This document shows positions 41,601 through 50,459 of a stretch of DNA of 64,000 bases, piece after piece. Numbering within the stretch: position 1 is the stretch's first letter; each line of letters opens with the position of its first letter. A program made the translations under genes and the position numbers. The notes beneath the pieces are model-generated. The model worked only from the letters and a program-made list of their open reading frames with translations. It did no database searches and had not been told where the DNA came from. The DNA comes from Bacteroidales bacterium (GTDB lineage: Bacteria > Bacteroidota > Bacteroidia > Bacteroidales > UBA932), in assembly GCA_017458265.1 (NCBI GenBank), contig JAFTFV010000040.1:1-64000 (forward strand), written 5' to 3'.

Positions 41601-42140
41601 TTCCCCGGACGGACTGTACAGGCAGGTTACGCCGTCCCGGCTTTCAACCAGGATGCGCCCGCCGGCATCGGTGACTATATTATTGACATAGGGAGTATGG
41701 ATGCTGTGCTGGACAAGTTCCTTTGTGGCAAGGTTGTATATGAAGATGCCCTGGCCTGCCGTTCCCGCCCAGAGGCTGTTTCCGTTTACGGCAAGGGTGT
41801 TCACGGGAGCGACGATATTCACGCCGTAGCGCGTCGTTACCCTGAAAGGGGAGAGGCTGCCGTCGGCAGGATTGTAGAAGAGGATGCCCTCATTTGTGCC
41901 GGCCCAGATGAAGCCGCCGCATTCTGCCAGGGATATGACGGGGCGGGGGAAAGTCTGTATGACATCACCGTCGTACATGTCCAGGCCGGAGTCTGTCCCT
42001 ATCCACAGAAAACCCCTGCTGTCCTGTATGACGCAGTTCACGTGATTGCTGGAAAGGCCCTCCTTCTGCCCAAGGTACTCCGTGGCCCTTTGGGTGAATG
42101 CATTCAGTGCAAGAAGGATTATGAGAATCACTTTTCTCAT
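38637..42140 (-). CDS. Hybrid two-component system regulator (HTCS)
   Basis: 1167 residues from the ATG at 42140. In order: a signal/anchor; periplasmic two-component-regulator propeller repeats (for example DSRGFLWIGTDSGLDMYDG, GGFIWAGTNEGILFYNP, about 25-630); a Y_Y_Y domain; a transmembrane helix (VLWITLAIGALAAAMILW); a histidine kinase (HEIRTPLTLI, NNLLSNALKY, DNGPGV, GMGVGL); a receiver (VLIAEDN, SDVMMPVMDGLEL, AYVEKPF); and an AraC-type HTH (RTNFFRKFKALTGGTPNDYL, VGFTSSSYFAKCFKIRFGML). All signalling motifs are intact. HTCS proteins sense a breakdown product in the periplasm and activate adjacent SusCD loci; this one is divergent from the locus at 42262-55755. The start is supported by a -7 element 5 bases upstream. 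Confidence 0.93.
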   Translation of the reverse strand: MRKVILIILLALNAFTQRATEYLGQKEGLSSNHVNCVIQDSRGFLWIGTDSGLDMYDGDVIQTFPRPVISLAECGGFIWAGTNEGILFYNPADGSLSPFRVTTRYGVNIVAPVNTLAVNGNSLWAGTAGQGIFIYNLATKELVQHSIHTPYVNNIVTDAGGRILVESRDGVTCLYSPSGEYLRDINIGPADNDGSLMDREGTLWIPTEDMGLMIIPRKDAGTVSTALPGSNSSGNPTPITEDGEGNIWMGIGSRLYRLSPEGNEILPESGAGISGSISRILYTPDSIWIGTEKDGLYSYSPQTKKLKHFTIAASVNAIHRLSKGDILVGTNLGVFSYNRDTDSFEPELNRKDIRIILNGKVTEDRNLVEFEVVAKSSVAAFAEDMSYHLYMATSNRGLFRKDLITGRWEHLVNTRTGDSYLPGNKVTTLFPGKNGGIWAGTAGDGLWFLPQDSLSFSRHTLPDRRLDGARITSLATDGMGRLWMSTSLGLWCFDESRQTITPYNIRPGKLMYSKSGKLYVGQSDAIVSIVPGEAGMAANNSNVVIREMHVGDSTVFIPPGGRDIVLKYSQNSFSIRLADLSYTGPSRKVYSWRLRGLEKNWTRGSSQNMATYTKIPYGDYVFEADGCEDVLHITVSPPWWRTTAASVLWITLAIGALAAAMILWQRAIKRRYSKLMKEREEAREKELYKQRIRFFIGLVHEIRTPLTLIRLQHDKEKHAPDDTISRNLNYMQDTINRILSYDKNTSDGVDMLVTRVDLNALTEAVASNFRESALSKGIRLRTVPSAEKIFIYADEDQITKILNNLLSNALKYTRDSIVVEVGAGGEKAFVRVDDNGPGVKEEEWEKIFGMFYTPADDKIAAASGMGVGLAYARQIAKAHDGDISVAESAMGGASFILSLPLMKEAEKEEDTTVAGSPAATGITVLIAEDNTELLDTVRGELSPFYRILTATDGAEALKTLEDQAVDIVVSDVMMPVMDGLELCRKIKGNIAYSHIPVILLTAKVSITDKTEGMTSGADAYVEKPFSIRQLRGQIDNLIHLRESFRKAVAEGGKLPAEAPGGPDADFMNAINASIEKQIAEESFSIETLAYDMAMSRTNFFRKFKALTGGTPNDYLKNYRLTRAAELIRGGARINEAAEKVGFTSSSYFAKCFKIRFGMLPKDYTKSI

Positions 42141-42145
42141 ACCTG

Positions 42146-42153
42146 CAAATATA
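42146..42153 (-). promoter_or_regulatory. -7 promoter element (TATATTTG) of the HTCS gene, near-leaderless
   Basis: Minus-strand TAnnTTTG match ending 5 bases before the ATG at 42140. On the opposite strand a weaker TATATTAG (42250-42257) lies 4 bases before the GTG of the GH43-like gene. Confidence 0.55.
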
Positions 42154-42261
42154 TAAAATTGCAGGGAACCTTGCAGCCCCCGGAAGAAAAAACCCGGACC
42201 GAAAAAAGAAAAAATCGTCCCGGCCTGTGCTGTCGTTTCTGAAAAATCGTATATTAGCGCC

Positions 42262-43326
42262 GTGATACGCATTTTGCCGATATTGCTTTCGGGCCTTGTG
42301 GTCCTTTCCTGTTACGGTCCCCGGAAAAAAATTCCGGATGCCCCGCAGGAGACATATACCAATCCCATTTATCCTGCAGGCTCCTCCCCGCGCCTTATAT
42401 GGTATGACGGGCACTATTACTATACCCAGTCCATGAATGACCGGGTCTCCGTGTGGAAGACAGACCATATATCGGAGATTGCCGGAGCACGGGAACATGT
42501 GATTTATTCTCCGGGCAGCGCTTATCACATATCGGCCCCGCAGCTCCACCGCATTGACGGGAAATGGTATGTGATGTTCTCTTCGGACGACGGTTCCGGA
42601 AGCGACATCCGTCACATCTATGTTATGGAAAATCCCTCACCGGACCCTCTGGAAGGCACTTTTACCATGAAAGGCTGGATAAGGACGGGCAATGTCAAGG
42701 ACATCCATCCCACCACCTTCACCCACGGCGGAAAACGCTATCTCCTCTGGTCGGGGACAGATTCCGTGATACCGGGAAAGGCAACGGTATGGAACATTTA
42801 CATTGCCGCCATGGCCAATCCCTGGACCATCTCCGGAACGCCGCGCGTGATATCCACTCCGCAGTACGAATGGGAGTGCCAGTGGATAGACGAGGACGGC
42901 ACCTCTTACCCTGCTCCTTCCCTTGTGAATGAGGGCCCTGAATTCCTGTACTCCAGGGACAGCACCCGTCTTCTTGTGTTCTACGCAGCCAGCGAGACTT
43001 ATACCAGTTATTACTGTGAAGGCCTTCTCATGGCCCCGGCAAGCGCAGATCCCCTTGAACCGTCGTCATGGCACAAGAACCCCGAACCGGTTTTTTCAAA
43101 GAACGAAGAGACTGGTGTCCTTGGCCCCGGCCACGTGAGCTTTTTCCGTACGCGGGACCGTCTCTACATCCTTTACAACGGCAAATCCCGTTTCCCCGAC
43201 ATGCGCGCCGTAGACAACCGTTCGCCCCGCATGCAGGAAGTGAAGTGGGGGAAAGACGGCATTCCGGTACTGGGTTTTCCTGTCAGGGAGGATTCTCTCC
43301 TTTTTGCCCCGTCCCCGGGAGAGTAG
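42262..43326 (+). CDS. GH43-like lipoprotein with altered catalytic residues
   Basis: A 354-residue lipoprotein (lipobox VVLSC, Cys17) with a five-bladed GH43-type propeller, close in pattern to alpha-N-arabinofuranosidase-like members (LHRIDGKWYVMFSSDDGSGS, IYIAAMANPWTISGTPRVIS, VNEGPEFLY, GVLGPGHVSFF). The general acid Glu in NEGPE is kept. The general base Asp expected after YTNPI reads AGSSPRLIWYDG (Ser in place of Asp), and the second Asp expected at the IDG-type position reads DIHPTTF (His). It may be a binding protein rather than an enzyme. The start is a GTG; the lipoprotein signal supports it. It is divergent from the HTCS gene and the first gene of the SusCD locus. Confidence 0.75.
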   Translation: MIRILPILLSGLVVLSCYGPRKKIPDAPQETYTNPIYPAGSSPRLIWYDGHYYYTQSMNDRVSVWKTDHISEIAGAREHVIYSPGSAYHISAPQLHRIDGKWYVMFSSDDGSGSDIRHIYVMENPSPDPLEGTFTMKGWIRTGNVKDIHPTTFTHGGKRYLLWSGTDSVIPGKATVWNIYIAAMANPWTISGTPRVISTPQYEWECQWIDEDGTSYPAPSLVNEGPEFLYSRDSTRLLVFYAASETYTSYYCEGLLMAPASADPLEPSSWHKNPEPVFSKNEETGVLGPGHVSFFRTRDRLYILYNGKSRFPDMRAVDNRSPRMQEVKWGKDGIPVLGFPVREDSLLFAPSPGE

Positions 43327-43382
43327 GGACTATTTTTTCTTTTTTAGGTACTGTTTTTCCCCCGCCTCCGGGCAATAGGGGC

Positions 43383-43390
43383 TATATTTG
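43383..43390 (+). promoter_or_regulatory. -7 promoter element (TATATTTG) of the susC-like operon
   Basis: TAnnTTTG match 23 bases upstream of the susC-like ATG, after a T-rich stretch (43331-43367) that could slow readthrough from the GH43-like gene. It is the probable target promoter of the divergent HTCS regulator. Confidence 0.55.
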
Positions 43391-43413
43391 CATCGATAGA
43401 TAACCACTTTTGT

Positions 43414-46400
43414 ATGAATAACCTCAAAAACTTCGCCGCTGTTCTTGCCTCCGTCATCTGGATGGCCGCAATGCCCCTGGCGCTTCATGCCCAGCAGGCG
43501 CTCACAGTGGAGGGCCGCATCAGCGATGACGGCGGTGAGCCCCTTGCCGGAGCCATGGTTCTGGTGCCCGGCCAGGGAGGCGTTCCCAAGGCTACTGCAA
43601 TGGCCGATATCAACGGTTACTACAAGATTGACTGCAGCGCATCAGATGTGCTGGAGTTCCGCTATCTGGGAATGAAGGACGTCCGGGAGAATGTTTCCGG
43701 GAGGGCGCGCATCAACATTGTCATGGAACCGGATGCCTCAATGGCCCTGGACGAGGCTGTGGCCATCGGCTACGGTTCAGTAAGGCATGAGGACCTGACC
43801 GGGTCTGTATCCAACATCAAAATGGCCGATATCCGTGAAAGCCCCCTCACGTCTGTGGACCAGGCCCTTCAGGGAAAGGTTGCCGGTGCCGACATCATGA
43901 CAACCTCCGGCGAACCCGGTGCAACCACGTCCATCCGCATCCGCGGCACCCGTTCCATCGAGGCGTCCAACGAGCCCCTCATCGTGGTGGACGGCATAAT
44001 GGACGCTGTGAGCGACCTCAACGACATCAATCCTGCCGATATTGAAGATATCTCCGTCCTCAAGGACGCATCGTCCACCGCAATCTACGGCGCCAGGGGC
44101 GCCAACGGCGTCATCCTCATAACGACTAAGGCCTCCTCATCACAGGCTTCCTCCAAGCCCAGCATTACCTTCAAGGCCACCGCAGGCGTGTCCCAGCTGC
44201 CGTTCAAGCCGGACATCATGAATGCCACGGAATTCGCAATTTACAGGAACGACTACTCTTATTTTTATTACCAGTACAATACAGCCCGTCCGGTGTCGGC
44301 AATGACCGTTCCGGACCCCTTCTCTTACGGCGAAGGCACGGACTGGATAGACGAGATAACCCAGATTGCCCCTTACCAGAGCTATTACCTTTCTGCAAAC
44401 GGCGGCAATTCTGCCACCAAGTATTTCTTCTCTGCAAGTTATGCAGACAACGAAGGCATAATCAAAAAGACCGGGGAAAAGCGTTTTACGGACACGTTCT
44501 CCATCAACCACCAGCTTTTCAAATGGCTCAAGGTGGGTTACAAGATGAGTTTCACATACCGCCGCACGGAAAATCCCCTCACGAAGATAGGTGGTACGGG
44601 ATGGTGGAATTCCGCCATGTACCTGTCTCCCATTATTGGTCCAAGGGATAATTACAATCCGCTGTACTTCAACGGCGGAGTAATAAACACCCCGGTTTCG
44701 GTGATAGAGAACGAGGAGGATTTTTACCGCCGTTTCACAAACTCCCAGACCATCTGGGGAGAAGCGTCCCTGGCCCCCTGGCTCAAGTTCAAGGTCCAGT
44801 ACAACTACCTGCAGTTCGACCGCCAGCGCTTCTACTACTACCAGTCCTCCCTGCCGGCAAAGCAGGGGCGCGAAGGCGGAGACGCCTATCAGGAATCACT
44901 CCCGGAATACCATCACACCTTTGAGACCAGCCTCACTGCGAACAAGGACTTCAAGGGCGGGCACCATATAGACGCCGTGGCCGGATTCACGGGCTTCATC
45001 CTGGACTACAGCCGTTTCAGCGCAAAGGGAACGGGATATCTTGTGGATGCCATTGCCTGGAACGACATGAATGCCGTCCTGGACAAGGAGACATACACAA
45101 TTGATTCATACGCAAGGTACAAGGAGACGGCCTCTGTCCTTGCCAGGGTCAATTACAATTACCGCAAACGATATTATCTCACCGTCACCGGCCGCACCGA
45201 CGGTGCCTCCAACTTTGCCGACAACCGCAAATGGGGCTTCTTCCCGTCGGCATCGGCAAAGTGGAATATCCACAATGAGAAATTCATGGCGGGCGCCAAA
45301 AACGTGGACGAATTGTCGGTCAGGGTGAGCGCGGGCCAGACGGGAAACGACGCCATCGGCTACTTCCTGTCCCAGGCCGCAATGTCATCCTTCTCAGGTT
45401 ACCTGATTGACGGCTCAAGGGCCACCTCCTACCGCCCGTCAAGGATATCCTCCCCGGACCTCACCTGGGAAACAACCACACTTTACAATGTGGGCCTTAC
45501 GGGAAAATTCTTCAACAACCGCATTTCCGTCACGGCCGAGGCCTACGATTCCCGTACACGGGACCTTCTTCTGAACGTGTCCGTTCCAAAGAGCACGGGT
45601 TATTCTTCGGTCCTCCAGAACCTGGGCCTTACTTCCAACAAGGGACTGGAACTCACTCTGGACACAAGGAACGTTGTCACCAAAGACTTCACCTGGAGCA
45701 CAACCTTCACTGTCTCCCACAATGACCAGAGGGTGCTTGACATAGGTACGGAAGACTTTGTTTCCGTGTATAAATCACCAAACAACAACCCTTACATGAT
45801 GCTGGGATATGTGAAGGGGTATCCGCTGAACGCGCTGTGGGGATTCCATTATGCGGGAGTGTGGCACAACCAGGAAGAGGTGGAGCGCAACAACATAACG
45901 CACGCCTACGCCGGGCAGACAGCCTCCCGTACCCTGGGACTTCCGCGTTACGTGGATGTGAACCACGACGGCGTCCTGAACCAGAGCGACCTCTGCTACC
46001 TTGGAAACGCAGACCCTTACGTCTATGGCGGTCTCAACAACACCTTCCGCTACAAGAACCTCAAGCTGAACATGTACTGGACTTACAACCTTGGCGGAAA
46101 GATTTTCAACTACACCATGTTCTACATGGCCGGAGGCATCTATACAAACCAGTACCGCTTCATGCTCAACTCCTGGCATCCGGTAAGGAATCCGGACTCT
46201 GACATTCCCCGTGCCGGAAACTATGAAGTTGCCGTTCCAAGTGATTTCATGGTGTTTGATGCCAGCTACCTTCGTCTCCAGGACCTGAGCCTGAGCTATA
46301 CCCTGAACCTCTCCCGGAAGACATTCCTGAAGGATGCGGTGTTCACCCTGTCCGGGAACAATCTCCTGCTGTTCAAGTACTACAACGGCTTTGACCCCGA

Positions 46401-46500
46401 TGTTTCCTCCGATGCATCCGGCTCCAAGATACGCCGTATGGATGTTGGCGCCTATCCAAAGGCCCGCAAAATCGTTTTCTCCATTCAGTTAAGGTATTAA
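43414..46500 (+). CDS. SusC/RagA-family TonB-linked outer-membrane transporter
   Basis: A 1028-residue protein with a signal peptide ending near ALHAQQ, a carboxypeptidase-regulatory-like domain (VEGRISDDGGEPLAGAMVLV, about 25-110), a TonB-dependent plug (LTGSVSNIKMADIRESPLTS, RIRGTRSIEASNEPLIVVDG, IEDISVLKDASSTAIYGARG) and a 22-strand-type barrel to the C-terminal IVFSIQLRY. It imports oligomers captured by the SusD partner, which follows after 3 bases. The substrate is not readable from sequence. Confidence 0.96.
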   Translation: MNNLKNFAAVLASVIWMAAMPLALHAQQALTVEGRISDDGGEPLAGAMVLVPGQGGVPKATAMADINGYYKIDCSASDVLEFRYLGMKDVRENVSGRARINIVMEPDASMALDEAVAIGYGSVRHEDLTGSVSNIKMADIRESPLTSVDQALQGKVAGADIMTTSGEPGATTSIRIRGTRSIEASNEPLIVVDGIMDAVSDLNDINPADIEDISVLKDASSTAIYGARGANGVILITTKASSSQASSKPSITFKATAGVSQLPFKPDIMNATEFAIYRNDYSYFYYQYNTARPVSAMTVPDPFSYGEGTDWIDEITQIAPYQSYYLSANGGNSATKYFFSASYADNEGIIKKTGEKRFTDTFSINHQLFKWLKVGYKMSFTYRRTENPLTKIGGTGWWNSAMYLSPIIGPRDNYNPLYFNGGVINTPVSVIENEEDFYRRFTNSQTIWGEASLAPWLKFKVQYNYLQFDRQRFYYYQSSLPAKQGREGGDAYQESLPEYHHTFETSLTANKDFKGGHHIDAVAGFTGFILDYSRFSAKGTGYLVDAIAWNDMNAVLDKETYTIDSYARYKETASVLARVNYNYRKRYYLTVTGRTDGASNFADNRKWGFFPSASAKWNIHNEKFMAGAKNVDELSVRVSAGQTGNDAIGYFLSQAAMSSFSGYLIDGSRATSYRPSRISSPDLTWETTTLYNVGLTGKFFNNRISVTAEAYDSRTRDLLLNVSVPKSTGYSSVLQNLGLTSNKGLELTLDTRNVVTKDFTWSTTFTVSHNDQRVLDIGTEDFVSVYKSPNNNPYMMLGYVKGYPLNALWGFHYAGVWHNQEEVERNNITHAYAGQTASRTLGLPRYVDVNHDGVLNQSDLCYLGNADPYVYGGLNNTFRYKNLKLNMYWTYNLGGKIFNYTMFYMAGGIYTNQYRFMLNSWHPVRNPDSDIPRAGNYEVAVPSDFMVFDASYLRLQDLSLSYTLNLSRKTFLKDAVFTLSGNNLLLFKYYNGFDPDVSSDASGSKIRRMDVGAYPKARKIVFSIQLRY

Positions 46501-46503
46501 GGC

Positions 46504-48006
46504 ATGAAAAGGACATTAATCATATCGGCATTTGCCATATTCGCGGCGTCTTGTTCTCTCAAGGAGCCTGCCAATCTTTATGTGAGTCCTGATTTTGTGG
46601 AGACCATCCAGCAGGCCGACGCCTGTGTCACCGCAACTTACAGCCCGCTGAATACAATCTATGCCCTGGGTTTTGCCATTGCAACGGAAGGTTGCACAGA
46701 CCTTTTCTACATCCAGTCCGGTACCCAGGATGCGCAGCTGGACGTGTCTCCGGCAAACGCCCGTTTCGGAAATACCGTGTGGGAATATGCATACGCCGGG
46801 GTCAGGAACGCCAACTACGCCCTTTGGGCAATGGATAACTCAGGGATTGACCCGGAAGACCTGAAGCCGCTGCAGGCAGAGGCCAAGGCCATGCGTGCAT
46901 ACTGGTACTACATCCTCACGTGCTTCTTCGGGGATGTTCCGTATTATGAGGATTATGTAAAGGACAGGCCCACCCTTGACAGGGTGCGCCACCTGCCCCG
47001 GATGAGCGCAATTGAAACGCGCGCCACTCTCATCGGCCAGCTTGAGGAGTGTGTGGACGACCTTCCGAAGGCGCGGGCCTATGACCTTGGCCTCCAGAGG
47101 GCAGGATGGGCTTTCACCCGTATGCTCATAGCCAAGATGGCAATGTGGAACGCTTGCAAAGATACCGATGCCAACGCCCGGATGTGGTGGAACAAGGCCC
47201 TCGTCTCCCTTGAAGCCCTGCAGGAAGTTTACGGCGCGCTCACAGAGGATGCATATCCCCTTGGGGATGTGGCTTTCCGTATCAAGAACACAAGGGAAAG
47301 CATTTTCGAAATCCAGCACACCTACACTCCCGGCGGCCTCCAGTACTACTCCAACTATGGGGCGGTCCTGATGCCCTACCCCCTTACAAAGGACGATGCG
47401 GGCAATTGCAAGTTCAACAGCGTTGCAATTGCGGAACTGGGCAATGAGTGCATAGTATGGCAGCCCATGAGGCCCAACGCATACCTTTCAAACGGCCTGT
47501 TCATTGAAGGCGGCCGTGACCGCCGCACCGAAATGTCCGTCGTCTACAGCTGGAACGGGACAAGGTTCACGCGTAGCTGGCCGGGTCCCAAGTTCTGGTG
47601 CTACAACATGATAAACACCTATGACAGCAACAATTACCCCGTCTTCCGCTATGCCGACGCCGTCCTTATGCTGGCAGAGGTCTACAATGCCCTGGACCGT
47701 CCGGACGACGCCATTGTACAGATAAACATGGTAAAGGCCCGTGCCGGTATTTCCGGCATAGAAACCTTCACCACCAAAGACCGTCTTCTTGACGACATCC
47801 AGATGGAGCGTGGCCGGGAACTGCTTGGAGAGTTCCAGCGCAAATTTGACCTTGTCCGCTGGGGCGTCTGGTTCAAGAGGACTTATGAATTTTCAGACTA
47901 TGGTACGCTCAAGGAAAACATCAGGCCGTATCATGAGTATTATCCCATCCCCGACACGGAAGTAGCCCTTTCCGAGGGCGCCCTTGACAATAAAGCCTAC
48001 GAATAA
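46504..48006 (+). CDS. SusD/RagB-family surface lipoprotein
   Basis: A 500-residue lipoprotein (AASC lipobox, Cys17) with the SusD alpha-helical TPR scaffold: LQAEAKAMRAYWYYILTCFF near the first third, and the C-terminal YPVFRYADAVLMLAEVYNAL, VKARAGISGI and ERGRELLGEFQRKFDLVRWG motifs. It caps the SusC transporter and binds the ligand at the surface. Its TAA shares one base with the ATG of the next gene (TAATG). Confidence 0.95.
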   Translation: MKRTLIISAFAIFAASCSLKEPANLYVSPDFVETIQQADACVTATYSPLNTIYALGFAIATEGCTDLFYIQSGTQDAQLDVSPANARFGNTVWEYAYAGVRNANYALWAMDNSGIDPEDLKPLQAEAKAMRAYWYYILTCFFGDVPYYEDYVKDRPTLDRVRHLPRMSAIETRATLIGQLEECVDDLPKARAYDLGLQRAGWAFTRMLIAKMAMWNACKDTDANARMWWNKALVSLEALQEVYGALTEDAYPLGDVAFRIKNTRESIFEIQHTYTPGGLQYYSNYGAVLMPYPLTKDDAGNCKFNSVAIAELGNECIVWQPMRPNAYLSNGLFIEGGRDRRTEMSVVYSWNGTRFTRSWPGPKFWCYNMINTYDSNNYPVFRYADAVLMLAEVYNALDRPDDAIVQINMVKARAGISGIETFTTKDRLLDDIQMERGRELLGEFQRKFDLVRWGVWFKRTYEFSDYGTLKENIRPYHEYYPIPDTEVALSEGALDNKAYE

Positions 48007-50453
48007 TGAGAAAGCATCTGACTCTGATATCGGCACTTGTAGCTCTTCTTGCATCCTGCGAGAGCGAGTTCAGCTTTGACCACAACCTTTCCGTGACCAG
48101 CGAAAAGGTTGAACTGGATGCTGCAGAGGGAATGACTCCGGTCATTGTCTATGCCAACGGTGCATGGACGGCTTCGCTTACGGAAGGAACTGACTGGGCC
48201 AGCCTTGAAAGCACTTCCGGCACCGGCATGGGACAGGTCCGTTTCCATTATTCGGCCAATGCCGGTATAGCCCGCCGGGCCGTCATAGAAATACGCTCGG
48301 GGAGTGAGGTCAAGAATGTCGCCATGGTCCAGAAATCGGGCCTTGGAGATGTAAGTTTCGCCTTTGCCGCCAAAGGAGTGGACCTTCCCCGCAACGGGGC
48401 GTCAGGACAGCTCACCCTGTTCACCAACCTGCCTGATTCCGAAATGGACAAGGTGAAGGTGGACGTCCAGACCGATGAAGGAAAGGCTCCAGACTGGGTG
48501 AGCGGAGTAAAGTTGTCCGGCCATTCCGTTGAATTCACTGTTTCCGCAAACGAAAGCGGAGCGGAAAGGGTTGCAATAGTTTCCCTTTCATATACCGATG
48601 TCATCGGCACCGGGTACTCTTCCACCCTCAGGCTTGCCCAGAAGGACGAGGCACCGTACCTGAGCTTCCCCGCAGAAGTACTGGGTGTGCGCCAGTCCTC
48701 ACTCTCCTCTGTTGTTACGATTCCCGTAATCACCAATCTCCTGCCTTATCTTGGGAACATGGTGAAAAGGGCCGGCCAGAGTGCACCCGCGTGGGCGCAG
48801 GTCTCTCTTTCCCCGGACGGCAGCCCCGCCTTCCTTGTAACCCTTTCAGAGAATACCGCCAGCACCGACAGGGAAGCCACGCTTGATTTCAGTTTCACAG
48901 ACTCAAAAGGCTCCACGGCGCCCTTCAGCTACACCCTTACCCAGAAAAAGAAGACTCCACGCCTCTCTTTTGCCGATGTCAAGGCACTCGTCACTGCCGG
49001 CGTTTATGAGTTTACTGACGACGGCGCCATAGAGGGAGTGGTCATTTCCGACATGGGCTCACCCAATATGGAAACAGCCCCCAACCTGAATCCGGCAGAG
49101 CTTGACACCTCCCTGAACGGCGTCACAGCCTATCTCCAGACGCCAGACGGCACAGAAGGCTTCCGCCTTGTCTTTGCCTCCTCTGCAGACAACACCCTTC
49201 ACCGGGGTGCCCGCATCACCCTTGACCTCAGCGGTGTCACCGTGCTGAAGGAAACAGAGCCTGAACGCTATACCATAGAAGGCATCACGGCGGCTGCGGT
49301 GTCGGCAGGAGTGTCGGAAACGCCGAAAGTCAGGGAAAAGAAGCTCTCTGAACTGACGGACAAGGACATCTATACCCTGGTGAAGGTCACCGGCCTTGAG
49401 ATGAGTTTCAAGCACGGGGCCTATACCAACTGCCATGACGGTTATTCCACAGGTGTCTCTGCCCTGAATCCTTCACAGCAGAAAACCAATGCATCGGGCT
49501 CATCGGCATCGCCGCAGAAGTTCGATACAACACCCTGCAGCATGGTTGATGCTTCGGGCAATGAGATTAACCTTCTCATAAACAATAATGTAACGTGGAG
49601 AAGGTACGGAAACGGCGTCCCTCAGGGCACGTGTGACGTTACCGGTATCCTTGTGCATACAGACCTTGCCCGCTGGGCCAGGAACGGCTGGCTGGGAAGA
49701 TATCAGCTCCGTCCCATGGAAGAGAGCGACATAGCCCCTGCCGGCGAAGCCTTCTCAAAGGTGATAGTCTCCTGGTACAAAGGCTGGAGCGACACCCAGC
49801 TCACCGGTGCCGATGCCGTTGAGGCCGGGCTTCACGGCTCAGGGACAATCACAAGCAACGTGGGCTCCATCCAGACAACGGTCAATTTCAACGACATCAC
49901 AAACTACAATTCCACCCCGGAAGCCCCCGGCTACTACAAGGGGCAGGTGAAGAACGCCGCGCTTGGTTTTGTGAAAACCGGCGGCTATTTCTGGGGCTCG
50001 TCTGATATTTCGGACATGAATGCGGCGCCGTGGTTCTGCCTGAGCTTCTCTACCGAAGGTCTTTCCGGCAGCAACCTTGTGTTTGTGTGGAGCGCCGCCC
50101 AGGGTTCCACCAGAAGCGCAACCGACGACATCCAGGGTCCCACCCAGTATCGCGTGGAATACTCGACGGACGGCAGCAGCTTCACGGCCATAGACCAGAT
50201 CTATGCGATGCATCCCATCGTAACCTGGTCGGACAAACTTGCCGGCGGGTTCTCCGTTCCCGGCCTGCACCAGTATGTGACCAAACTTCCCGCCACCCTC
50301 CTCGGGCACAGCAAGGTATGGGTGAGGGTGAGGGCAGCCTCCAACAAATCCCTGGACGATGACTTCCTCACTCCCGAAGGCGGTACTGTCAAGAATTACA
50401 CTTCCCTTAACACCTGGGTGCGCTTTGGCGAACTCACGGTCCAATACAACTAA
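48006..50453 (+). CDS. BACON/DUF5689-type surface lipoprotein
   Basis: An 815-residue lipoprotein (LLASC, Cys18). Two or three BACON-like beta-sandwich domains run from about 25 to 325 (ANGAWTASLTEGTDWASLES, repeated closing strands such as ARRAVIEIRSG...VAMVQK and YTLTQK). A DUF5689-like domain follows (about 330-575: YEFTDDGAIEGVVISDMGSP, LLINNNVTWRRYGNGVPQG, TGILVHT), then a beta-rich C-terminal module (about 590-815). It is the third gene of the SusCD operon, with a 1-base overlap upstream. The likely role is cell-surface ligand binding. Confidence 0.8.
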   Translation: MRKHLTLISALVALLASCESEFSFDHNLSVTSEKVELDAAEGMTPVIVYANGAWTASLTEGTDWASLESTSGTGMGQVRFHYSANAGIARRAVIEIRSGSEVKNVAMVQKSGLGDVSFAFAAKGVDLPRNGASGQLTLFTNLPDSEMDKVKVDVQTDEGKAPDWVSGVKLSGHSVEFTVSANESGAERVAIVSLSYTDVIGTGYSSTLRLAQKDEAPYLSFPAEVLGVRQSSLSSVVTIPVITNLLPYLGNMVKRAGQSAPAWAQVSLSPDGSPAFLVTLSENTASTDREATLDFSFTDSKGSTAPFSYTLTQKKKTPRLSFADVKALVTAGVYEFTDDGAIEGVVISDMGSPNMETAPNLNPAELDTSLNGVTAYLQTPDGTEGFRLVFASSADNTLHRGARITLDLSGVTVLKETEPERYTIEGITAAAVSAGVSETPKVREKKLSELTDKDIYTLVKVTGLEMSFKHGAYTNCHDGYSTGVSALNPSQQKTNASGSSASPQKFDTTPCSMVDASGNEINLLINNNVTWRRYGNGVPQGTCDVTGILVHTDLARWARNGWLGRYQLRPMEESDIAPAGEAFSKVIVSWYKGWSDTQLTGADAVEAGLHGSGTITSNVGSIQTTVNFNDITNYNSTPEAPGYYKGQVKNAALGFVKTGGYFWGSSDISDMNAAPWFCLSFSTEGLSGSNLVFVWSAAQGSTRSATDDIQGPTQYRVEYSTDGSSFTAIDQIYAMHPIVTWSDKLAGGFSVPGLHQYVTKLPATLLGHSKVWVRVRAASNKSLDDDFLTPEGGTVKNYTSLNTWVRFGELTVQYN

Positions 50454-50459
50454 GTGCCT

